Below are positions 1 to 9,830 of a DNA stretch of 64,000 nt, piece after piece. The notes under the pieces are model-generated. The model was given only the letters and a program-made list of their open reading frames with translations. It was not told the origin of the DNA and ran no database searches. Position 1 is the stretch's first letter. Each line of letters begins with the position of its first letter. Location of the stretch: NCBI GenBank assembly GCA_949825065.1, contig OX463839.1, forward strand, positions 24,748,212 through 24,812,211, read 5' to 3'. This stretch comes from Odontocerum albicorne (taxonomy: Eukaryota; Arthropoda; Insecta; Trichoptera; Odontoceridae). A program made the translations under genes and the position numbers.

Positions 1-160
1 GAACATTTCAACTAAGGGGGGGTTTGAGTTAAATTAAAGTTACGTTTTAGTTAGATTCTTGTTCCGGTTAAACGGTGTAGTTAAAGCATTGTTTAACAAG
101 GTGAAGTAAGATTTCGTTGGGTATAAATTTTGATACCTACTGTTACGAATAGGATTGAGG

Positions 161-937
161 ATGGATAGCGCAATGGATCCTATAGTTAATATAATGAAGG
201 CCACGAAGGAAAGGCTAATCGGGGAATTAATTGAAAGGGGATTAGTTCCTAGTAATAATTTTTACGAGTTGCGGCGTCAGGCCTCTTTGTTTAACAAGAA
301 TCTGGTATCATCGTCATCGGAGGCGGTCGCCTTACCAGTTAGGTGCGTACCTTTCCGGAATCTTATGAGAGCTCCGCAGTTTCTGGAGACAACGGATCCT
401 GGGGTTACCGCTTCAGAAGCCCTAGCACCAGTGCCATTGGCAAGTTCATCTCCATATACTGGAGATAGAGTGGCGAGTTCGGGTGTTCCACGTTCGTCTC
501 TACCTGAGAGTTTAAATTCTTCTGTTTGGCCAGGAGAAGCTTGTACCGGAGGGGGTTGCGTAAGAGAATTTTTGTCGCGGATAGAAGAATTAGAAGGGCG
601 GTGCTCGGCCTTAGAGCTGATGAATAGGAATAAGGGAAGGTTTTCTCGTCCTGCTCCCTTCGTCACGAGAACAGATGCTCGTTTGGCACCAGTCTCTCGT
701 ACCTCGAATACTCGAGATTCGTTTGAACGCAGGTGTTGGCGGTGCAATCTTCCAAACCATCAGGCGCGCAATTGCCCCGGGCAGCCGCGTAACCGAAAGA
801 AACCTGTACGGACGGCTGACGATCTTCATAGGGCTAGAGCCAGCCCAGCGCGTCCGTTGGTCATATTACCCGATGTGTCTGGGCCACTTCCAGATGTTAA
901 GTTTCCAAAAGACCGGGTGAGCACCAACCCGTATTAA
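161..937 (+). CDS. Gag-like protein of a Gypsy-type retroelement (CCHC zinc knuckle)
   Basis: Intact ORF of 258 codons. I place the start at the ATG at 161; the open frame begins slightly earlier at a TTG. Residues about 10-40 (KERLIGELIERGLVP) resemble the SAP-like segment at the N-terminus of many insect Gypsy gags. A low-complexity Ser/Pro stretch follows, then a short helical segment near residues 135-155, then a C-x2-C-x4-H-x4-C knuckle, CWRCNLPNHQARNC (Cys192, Cys195, His200, Cys205), in a basic context. Such proteins coat retroelement RNA. The protein is short for a Gypsy gag and I see no capsid-like core, so an internal deletion is possible. No protease, reverse transcriptase or integrase follows. 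The stop codon falls inside the first unit of the downstream repeat block. The family assignment is by motif only. Confidence 0.6.
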   Translation: MDSAMDPIVNIMKATKERLIGELIERGLVPSNNFYELRRQASLFNKNLVSSSSEAVALPVRCVPFRNLMRAPQFLETTDPGVTASEALAPVPLASSSPYTGDRVASSGVPRSSLPESLNSSVWPGEACTGGGCVREFLSRIEELEGRCSALELMNRNKGRFSRPAPFVTRTDARLAPVSRTSNTRDSFERRCWRCNLPNHQARNCPGQPRNRKKPVRTADDLHRARASPARPLVILPDVSGPLPDVKFPKDRVSTNPY

Positions 938-2340
938 GTACGTCGGAGTTACCGGATTTGTCGCATTACTCAGCGACCGGGAGAGTTTTCCTTTTTTGTA
1001 AAAGGCTTGATTGAGAGTACGAGTTCAGGGGAAGAGCGGCCCTACCTACGTTGTAGTATTCAAGATTTGCCGTTTTCGGCTTGGCTCGATTTGAGTGCGT
1101 CAGTGGACGCAGTAGCTGATCAGCTGTTCGTCGTCTCGCGTCGTACTGACAAACTGATACCGTCAGACCGCGAGGCGCAGATTACTTTTTTCAATTCCGT
1201 TGCCATTGCGATTAGCTTTGTTTCCGTAATGATATAACCGCCTTCGCCACGGACTAATCTCTTCTGCCGTTCGTCGTCTCGCGTCGTGCTGACGGGCTGA
1301 TGCCGTCGGACCGCGAGGCGCAGATTACTTTTTTCAATTCCGTTGCCATTGCGATTAGTTTTGTTTCCGTAATGATATAACCGCTTTCGCCGCCGACTAG
1401 TCTCTTTTGCCGTTCGTCGTCTCGCGTCGTGCTGACAAACTGATACCGTCAGACCGCGAGGCGCAGATTACTTTTTCAATTCCGTTGCCATTGCGATTAG
1501 CTTTGTTTCCGTAATGATATAACCGCCTTCGCCACAGATTAATCTCTTTTGCTGTTCGTCGTCTCGCGTCGTACTGACAAATTGATGCCGTCGGACCGCG
1601 AGGCGCTGATTACTTTTTCTATTTCGTGGCAGTCGCGATTCAATCCTCTTTAACTTTGTATATCTTAATGGTGTGAAGTACGTCCTCTCGCGTTGCCCTA
1701 ACAAATACCGTCAGGCCGCGGGAGACGTATTATATTATTATCAGTTCTGTTTCCGTCATACTAGTATCTCATTACCAAAGGAATAATCTATTTAGCAGTT
1801 CGTCATCTCGCGTCGTGCGAACAATTTGATACCGTCCGTCCGCGAGTCGCGGAATACTTTTTTCAATTCCGTTGCAATTGCGATTCAATCCTCTTTAACA
1901 TTGTATTCCTTAATGTATTAAGTACGTCAGGGTTACCGGATTTGTCGCATTACACAGCGACCGGGAGAGTATCTTTTTCTTGTAAGGGGTTAGGTTGAGA
2001 CTACAGGTTCAGGGGGCAAGCGGCCCTTCCAGCACGATAGTATTCAAGATTTGCCGTTAGGCCTTGGCTCGATTCGAGTGCGTCAGTGGACGCAGTAGCT
2101 AATGAGCATTTCGTAATCTCACGTTTGTCCTGACCAATTGTTCCGGCAGGCCGTGAGACGCGGAACGTATATTCGGTTCCGTTCTCTTCGCAGTTGAATT
2201 TCTTTTACCATTGAGAGTAGTAGCCATCGAGATTTAGTTCCGTTTCGTATACGGTGTTAGAGCGTTTGGCATGGTGTAGGTAATTGAATCACGTTGTCTC
2301 ACGTTGTCTTGACCCATCGTTGCAAATGATATACCAAGCA
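931..2340 (+). repeat. Higher-order repeat block: ~185-bp unit A plus ~143-bp hairpin units B
   Basis: Unit A starts at GTATTAAGTACGTC, contains the gag stop codon and occurs at about 931-1125. It recurs at about 1916-2105. Between them lie B units beginning GTTCGTCGTCTCGCG at 1126, 1269, 1412 and 1554 (period 142-143 bp), with more diverged copies near 1683 and 1798. Further diverged B copies follow the second A unit, near 2109 and 2294. Each B unit contains CTCGCG...CGCGAG enclosing CTGAC...GTCAG. No credible coding is seen; the short ORFs here follow the repeat period. Confidence 0.85.
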
Positions 2341-2865
2341 TCCGTGGTCTCGATCCGCTGTCGCCTGAAGTAGGCAGTAAGCCGTCGTCGCACGAGAAGG
2401 GATGCGCACGCATAGGTTAGATCCAGTCCGGTGTCCACTATTTAGTGACCCGGTGGAGTATAAGAAGGTTAATAGCATATGGAGTAGTGATAGGCTCATC
2501 GGTGCCTAATTGGGAGTCATTCATGGTCGGGAAAGTACAGGTTCTTAAATTAAATTTTCGTTATATTCTTGTTAATGTTTAAATCATACCTTGAAAGTAT
2601 GCACTGTCGGATTCTTTGATGAATGGCAGTAGAGTTTTTTTTTTCCTAAATAACATCACCAGCGAGAGTTCATAATTCCGCTAGGGTGATTAAACTGTGA
2701 GCTAGTCGTGAGGCAATCTCGTATGGAGTCATGTCCATATGTTCTATGTATGGGTTTGGTACTCTTCCCCGTGATTAGTGTGGTTATTATTTTTAAAGAG
2801 TATCTGGCGCTCAGAGCCTGGGCCTGGACCATGAGTGACGGAATGCTGAGAGCCTCGAGTAGAGT
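2341..2865. other. Non-coding spacer inside the gag-element region
   Basis: No ORF with recognisable similarity and no clear repeat period. Composition matches the flanking repeat blocks. Confidence 0.5.
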
Positions 2866-3280
2866 GTACTAAATTTCTTGTGTACTGAGGGGTAGGCTTC
2901 CTTCAGTATCGGGTGTTCATAAGGTTGAACATTGCTTTAGTGCAAGACCCGTGGAGGATGGGTGCTGTTTATAAACTACCTTCGGATGATAGTCCGTAGG
3001 GTAACGAATCTGTATAGTATACAGAATTTCTTATGTACCGAGGGGTAGGCTTCCTTCAGTATCGGGTGTTCATAAGGTTGAACGTTGCTTTAGTGCAAGA
3101 CCCATTGAGGATGGTTGATGTTGGAAAATTACCTTCGGATAATAGTCCGTATGGTAAAGAATCTGTAGAAACTACAGAAATACGAATGAAGGGAGGGGTT
3201 GGTTTCCTTCCGTGTTGGATGTTCTTAAGGTTGAACCTTAATCTAGTCACACTTCCATTGAAAATAGTTGCTTGAAACAT
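2866..3280 (+). repeat. Tandem repeat, ~153-bp unit, nearly three copies
   Basis: The phrase GGGGTAGGCTTCCTTCAGTA recurs 153 bp apart (near 2889 and 3042). A diverged third copy (GGGGTTGGTTTCCTTCCGTG) starts near 3195. Copies are about 80-90 percent alike by eye. Overlapping short ORFs on both strands are a by-product of the repeat. Confidence 0.85.
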
Positions 3281-3920
3281 TGGAAAACCTTGTTAGGCTA
3301 GTTGCTCGTTATAATGGAAATGGAGATGGAGTCACCTCGCTACAAGGATTCTCAAGGAGTTAGAAAATTGTTATTAGTTCGGTGATTGCATATCTGAGTT
3401 ATTGGCTTGGGCTGTTGGACCCGAGGATTTAAGGAAATTGGAGCTGCTCCTAGTAATTTTTTTTTTTTTGGAGAATAGTAGTATCCTGCATCGGTGGTAC
3501 GGATGGTTAATACTGGTGTAACCAGTTCATGGGATTATTGCCTTATAGAGAGGAATGGCATCGCTGGATGAGAACCTGGGATTTACTGTTCTGTTTTGTT
3601 ATAGCACTATATTGACAAGTTCAGAGATGTTGCCTTGTAGGCTGGCTCACCTTCTCTGTTGAAAGTAGTCTTTGTTCCTTTCTGTAATTCGTTACATACT
3701 GTGAGTTTTCTTTTCGGGTGGTTAACTGTGAACCACCCCTCATCGAAGAGTTTGTTGTCTCGCATAAGGAAATAGATCTGTTCGGAGTTTTGTTTTTTTT
3801 TCCATTCCTATTTACTGCATGGCGTATTAATATCATTTGTTTTTGTTTTTGTGTTGATTTTCCTTTTGTTTCCTTTTATTTTTTCTCCCTCCCTAACAAT
3901 TGTGATTAAAATTATTTTCT
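3281..3920. other. Non-coding spacer
   Basis: T-rich in its second half. No recognisable gene or repeat apart from homopolymer runs. Confidence 0.5.
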
Positions 3921-4350
3921 TACATGGCTTACGGACGGCCTACATTCATCCAGCATTTTGTTTTATATTAATTTGTGTATGTAATATTATTATTTAAAAG
4001 GCTTACGGACGGCCGTTATACATCCAGCAAAAGGCTTACGGATGGCCTAATACATCCAGCAAAAGGCTTACGGATGGCCTAATACATCCAGCAAGAGGTT
4101 TACGGATGGCCGGTATACATCCAGCAAGAGGTTTACGGATGGCCGGTATACATCCAGCAAGAGGTTTACGGATGGCCGGTTTACATCCAGCATGAGGTTT
4201 ACGGATGGCCGGTACACATCCAGTATTTTGTCTGTATTATTAATTTGTTTTGTATTAAATGTTGTGTTTAAAATCATTCGTTTTAAGGTTTACGGATGGC
4301 CTAATACATCCAGCATGAGGCTTACGGATGGCCGGAACTCATCCAGTATC
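3921..4350 (+). repeat. Minisatellite, 32-33-bp unit, about ten copies
   Basis: The unit is of the form GGYTTACGGATGGCC...ACATCCAGCA. Copies run without a break from about 4000 to 4225. Outlying copies lie at about 3925 and 4286-4350, separated by T-rich spacers. GGATG and CATCC in each unit can pair as a small hairpin. On the minus strand the 33-bp period gives an 11-residue repeat (VYRPSVNLLLD), which I take to be a by-product of the period. Confidence 0.9.
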
Positions 4351-5279
4351 TTGTCTGTATTATTTTTTTTTTGTAATCATCGTCTTTCTCGTGCTCAAGG
4401 TAGCATGCAGAAACCCTGAACTGCCTCTAGGAGTTCGGATTGAGAGAGGCTAGCCTCTCGACCGGTTAATATTTTGGTGAGGGCCTTTCGGTGCATCAGC
4501 GATGTATTGAATTGTCTCCACCACGGGCGTCATGAACCCGCATTAGCAGAGTTGCCGCTACAGCATGTTCTGGTGGGCACGCGCTTCTGGCTTGGAAGGG
4601 TTCGATTGGTGCAACCGCGTGTTCTGACCCTCAGATCTTGGTTATCCTCAGGCGTCATATGCGGATTCGCGTGATTCTTGGTTCTGGTCTGGGGGCCGGG
4701 GGACGTGTCTTGCTGAAGATCGGGCCTAACCGCGAGTGTTTCAATAACATTGTTTATTCTTTTCAGAGAGAGAATAGGAATGGATTAGAATTTCAGGGAG
4801 AGGGTTAGGTGTGAGCCTTGTGGTAGGACAGTCGTTGAACAGCCGGTTCTGCTTCGTTCTAGCTATGTTAGATTTCCTAATAGTTTAGAAGGGCTCTTTT
4901 AAAATTCCGTCTCGAAAGAGTTCTCGGTCCTTGTCTGATTACATTGGCTTGCGTAATAATTACCACTTATTATACCAAGTAGGTGGACTGTAGGGATTGT
5001 GGAAATGTGTAATGCAGTCCTTAGCGTGAGGGCTGGATTTGGGCTTGTAATGATTGATCTCTGTTCACAGTGAGGGGGAGAGGTTGACAATGGAGGAGTA
5101 GAGTCACCCGTATAAAACCTGTAAGTGTATAATTAAGTAAGTGTCCAGTGTTATCTTTAAGGGCAGCCGCGAAACAGGCTGCAGTGTTTAGTGAGAGGAT
5201 GAATGGTGATTAACTAATTTGGTTGTAAACCTTTTCTCAGCATGATGTCCTGAGAGGAGGGGTGGGTTAATTATCTATT
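4351..5279. other. Non-coding spacer
   Basis: Higher G+C than the rest of the window. No recognisable gene; only short ORFs in several frames. Confidence 0.5.
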
Positions 5280-6180
5280 AACGATCTACCTTTTGTAATA
5301 TAGGGTGACCAAGTATAATATAATTTTGTTTTTTTTTATTTTAATATGGATTCCTTTTTGTTGTTTCTGCTCTGTACTTTGATGTATCACCAGCCGGGCT
5401 TTATGTAAAATCATTATCTCCTTGTTATTATTGACGGGGTACCTTTTGTGATATAGGGTGACCATGTATAATATAATTTTGTTTTTTTTTAATTAATGTG
5501 GATTCCTTTTTGTTGTTTCTGCTCTGTACTTTGATGTATCACCAGCCGGGCTTTATGTAAAATCATTATCTCCTTGTTATTATTGACGGTCTACCTTTTG
5601 TGATATAGGGTGACCATGTATAATATAATTTTGTTTTTTTTAATTAATGTGGATTCCTTTTTGTTGTTTCTGCTCTGTACTTTGATGTATCACCAGCCGG
5701 GCTTTATGTAAAATCATTATCTCCTTGTTATTATTGACGGTCTACCTTTTGTGATATAGGGTGACCATCTATAATATAATTTTGTTTTTTTTAATTAATG
5801 TGGATTCCTTTTTGTTGTTTCTGCTCTGTACTTTGATGTATCACCAGCCGGGCTTTATGTAAAATCATTATCTCCTTGTTATTATTGACGGCCTACCTTT
5901 TTGTGATATAGGGTGACCATGTATAATATAATTTTGTTTTTTTTTATTTTTTTTTAATGTGGATTCCTTTTTGTTTTGTTTCTGACCTACCCTTTGATGT
6001 ATCACAAGCCGTGCTTATGTAAAATCATTATCTCTTTGTTCTTAGGGACGGCCTACCTTTAGTGATATGGGGTGACCATCCATAATACTTTGTGTTATTT
6101 TAATTTTATTTGAAATTCTTTTGTTTATATCTGATCACCTTTGAAGTATACGGTGACCATGCCCTAGGTGAATTTGTCTA
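5280..6180 (+). repeat. Tandem repeat, ~151-bp unit, about six copies
   Basis: Each unit carries CTACCTTTTGTGATATAGGG, a T8-T9 run, and a segment ending CACCAGCCGGGCTTTATG. Units start near 5285, 5433, 5583, 5734, 5884 and 6042, a period of 150-152 bp. The middle copies are nearly identical and the outer ones diverge. Confidence 0.9.
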
Positions 6181-7980
6181 TAATCTATTGTCTTTGTTTT
6201 TTTTTGTTTTATTTGTTTTGTTTATTAAAATTATTTTAGGAATTGTACTCCCTGTATTATGCAATTGTTTCAGTGCTGGTTGCCCTGTGGTTAAACCAGT
6301 ATTGGAAAGATAATCTTCTGTACTATTGTAAGGAGTTACCGGAGGATTGTTCCGTGCTCCTTAGTATAAGGTTATGGGCTATAGTAGATTCAGTAGTGTG
6401 TTGTCATCGTAAGGTTTCCGTGGTTTCCTTGCGGCTAGGTTCCCTTACACCAATTAGGGGTGTCCTGCAGGCAAATGCTGACAACCGGTAAATCGGCCAC
6501 GAGACCGTATCCAGTAGGGGGGACATACACCCCTTGCTCCTTATAATTGCCTACAGCTGATGTGTCTATACTCTGGGAATGATAATTTTTTTTTTGTTGT
6601 TTTTTTTGTTTTCTTTTATAACATAAGATGGAGTGTTAGGAGTATATTTATTTTTTCATAAAAGACGGGTGAGAAGTTTGGGATTTATCCAAAAGGAAAA
6701 TAACGCGCGAAATTGATTGATACGAGCGGAATTAAAACGGACTTTCCCTTTGTTCTGATTTTGACGGGTAAATAATGACGCATAAAATCGAGTCCGAGCG
6801 TGACGCAGTTGTAATTAGGACAAGGAATGATGCAATCATCCTTTGTTTCTGGAAGATTCTATTCCAAAACGCGCGGTATAAAGAATTTCATCTATCACCG
6901 AGCAATTGCGTCACTTATAATAAATAATCGGATGCAAGGGCTTGATTGGTCGAATTACGGCCCGACCAAAGATTTGACGAATCAAGAGATCGCTTACAAA
7001 CGGTATGGACGGGTGAAATGGCATCACGTGCGCCATGGACAGGTGAGGCGGCAAAAAGGTCGGTTCATCATTACGAGCGGTACCGTGAGGACGACTGGTT
7101 CTGTTATTGAGACAGATCCCGGTCGGGGGAATACGAATTAATAATTAATTAATTCATTCAAGTTATCGGTCAGTTACCTTGTGTTCCGAGTTATAATCTC
7201 CTGTTGGGAGCGTACGAATTAATAATTAGTTATTTTTGTGAAAGTTCTTCCCGCACGTCAGACTAGACTTGACGCGGGGATTTATCTACGGAATAGTATT
7301 TCCAAAGAAATAATCTTGGATTATTATTGGCTCCATCGGGCGTGAAGCAAGTAAAGTTTCGAGAAACTAAGAAAAGCGGTTCTTTAAATAACTGCGGGTC
7401 TGAAATCGTTCTCCCAGGCCGAAGGGCCAGGGAAGAGTTTTGTATCGGCGCAGCGCGAAGCTTCAAAGGGACGCTTGCGGTATCATCATCATCAGAGTCA
7501 TCGTTCCGGTTTCGTTTTCGGGGAAAATCTTCTGGTTACTCCGCAGTTCCGAGAGTATAGACATTACGCGTATTGTTCCTTATCGATATTCATGGTATTG
7601 TGGGGTGAGTGATCTCTTTTTATTGTAACCTATCATTGTTGATTTCTCCTTACCTCATAACCTTTATGTTTGTGATGAATATTGAGCGGGAATCGGTCTT
7701 TAATGCAAGCCCAAATTATTAGTCTGCCTACTCTGGTATTTTTGTAATATATATAATTTTTTCTCGGCATTATTGCGGAGTTTTTTTTATTAAAATCTCA
7801 TTGGATTAAACTAAGTATTATCACAATTTTATGTCTTTCCTTTGTTGTTCCCCTTGTCCCGGAGATAATATCTTGGAGGCCTAGTACAAATTATTATTGA
7901 GCCCATCGCGATCTGAGACGAAAGAGTACTTGTTCTGTAATTTCTTCATATGCCGCTGAGTCCCGGGTAAGTTTTATTGA
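6181..7980. other. Non-coding 3' part of the gag-element region
   Basis: Mixed composition, more G+C than DNA beyond 8 kb. I looked for an LTR (a copy of the first bases of the window, a polypurine tract followed by TG) and found none I could defend. AATTAATAATTAGTTA-like words recur near 7135 and 7215. A 104-codon ORF at 6827-7141 has no recognisable similarity. Confidence 0.4.
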
Positions 7981-9040
7981 GAGAGAAATAGTGTCAGAAG
8001 TGTTTAAACTATTGCTTTATTGTTGCATGGAGGCAACGCTTTCTCTCTTAATTTAGTAAAAATAGGTATAAGTCTAACAGGTGTTTCTTAAGTTAATTTT
8101 TTTTAATTACAAACAAACGAATCAAACGCACCATTGAAGTTACTTTGAACAATAGAGGTGAAATAAATTTACGATGTCAGTTTGATTAACGATAACAATA
8201 CCAGTTTATAAACTTAGGAAGTTGAAAAATAACCAATAAGACTAAATATCAAATTGGTGCCATATATCTACATAGATTTAAAAACATCAATAACTTGCAT
8301 ATACAAATCGTTTAACATGTATCATTCATAGTTTTACGGCATTGTTAATTTAGCCGTAATATGGTGTATCATTAATAAAATTTATTTATTTATTAAATGG
8401 CCAAATAAAATTGCATAATGACTTAAATTTGGTAGTACAAGTCATCCTAGTTTGGGTGGATTTCCTATTAACAAAACTGACCAAATACACACAATGCTAA
8501 TATCAACATACCCTGTGAGAAGAAATAAAAATTTCATTTTGTATCGATAATGAAAACTGTAAACAATGAAATTGGTTTGATGAGAAAACTCATTTCAGAA
8601 TAGTTGTATCCAACAATCGAAAATATTTTCCGTTTGATATTTTTTTTTAAATAACAAGAATAAATCTCTGAGAAACCTTTATGTACGAGAATATCGAAGC
8701 ATATACTTTTTTAACAATAAAATGGTAGGTTGAATATATAAAAAAAATACAACTTTGAATTCAAGATGAGCGTGTGCGACGAATCATTTATTTACTTTAA
8801 TAATTTAACAAATGAGATTAAAATGATGAATTAAATTGTGCTTTCCTTAGTTCATTATAGAAATCTTTAAAATTTATATTGATTTTTTTTTTTGTTGTAT
8901 AACAATAAAATACTAGATACATTTCCATTAATTTTATATATACCACTGACGTTTTTCAATTTATGAGAATTTTCTGTATGATTGAGTGATTTCATATCAA
9001 CTCAAAACTATTTGAGATGGAAGATACCGACATAGAAAAA
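7981..9040. other. AT-rich DNA, nothing recognised
   Basis: G+C falls sharply at about 8.0 kb, which I take as the approximate right boundary of the gag-element region. No gene, SINE or TIR is seen. Confidence 0.5.
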
Positions 9041-9041
9041 A

Positions 9042-9190
9042 ATCGTTACATAAGATCAGTTCGTATGCGAGTGGTGACGCTCTTAATATTCCATATACAG
9101 AATACGGCACCAAAAATTCGTTACGTAAGATCAGTCCCTGTACGAGTGGTGATGCTCTTAATATCCCAGGTACAGAATACGGCAGCAAAA
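9042..9190 (+). repeat. Tandem duplication, ~74-bp unit, two copies
   Basis: The words AAGATCAGT, CGAGTGGTGA and CAGAATACGGCA recur in the same order about 74 bp apart with scattered mismatches. Confidence 0.8.
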
Positions 9191-9630
9191 ACAATATTAA
9201 TTTACGATGGCGTAAAAAATTATGAGGAAGTTAAATGAAAGTTGGTCAAGCAACAAAAAAATCGTTATTTTTCCTGTAAATCATTTTTATATGTACAAAC
9301 AGATGCGTAAATCTATTCTTACATTCAAGTAACAATGCCTAAACATATCATAAAAATGGTCCACATATGAGCTATAAGTTAAATCCATAATCCCAGAAAC
9401 TAAGATGTCACAGAAATCTCAACTGGACTCAGTTGGATAAAATAAATCCACGATTTTTACAAGAACCATAAATTGTTGTTTAAAAAAACTAATGAATATA
9501 AGATTTAGGCGATGCCCCGAGTGATATACAAATTACCACACCATATTTTTGAATCCCTATTACGGACTTGAATAATATTAAACATGAATAAGAATATTCT
9601 TCATACGTTGTCAAAGCCTTAAGAAGAACC

Positions 9631-9830
9631 TTTCCAAGAGATCAGTACACTCGTGGGAGGATAAGCCAGCTTTCCAAGAGATCAGTACACTCGTGGGAGG
9701 ATAAGCCAGCTTTCCAAGAGATCAGTACACTCGTGGGAGGATAAGCCAGCTTTCCAAGAGATCAGTACACTCGTGGGAGGATAAGCCAGCTTTCCAAGAG
9801 ATCAGTACACTCGTGGGAGGATAAGCCAGC
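9631..9830 (+). repeat. Perfect minisatellite, 5 x 40 bp
   Basis: Five identical 40-bp units starting TTTCCAAGAGATCAGTACAC. The first unit begins with TTTCCAAG and the last runs into CTTGGAAA, so the array is bounded by an 8-bp inverted repeat. Identity of all units implies recent expansion or homogenisation. Confidence 0.97.

Noticed and set aside
1..160. 5' LTR or polypurine tract (AAGGGGGGG at about 15)
   Set aside because: No second copy of this stretch exists in the window and no LTR end can be defined.
277..747. 156-codon minus-strand ORF opposite the gag
   Set aside because: It lies wholly inside the gag ORF in antisense, and the gag frame carries the SAP-like and zinc-knuckle motifs.
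4068..4277. Minus-strand ORF with an 11-residue repeat
   Set aside because: By-product of the 33-bp minisatellite.
6827..7141. 104-codon plus-strand ORF in the non-coding part of the gag-element region
   Set aside because: No recognisable motif, lies among repeat-derived DNA, and short G+C-richer segments give such ORFs by chance.
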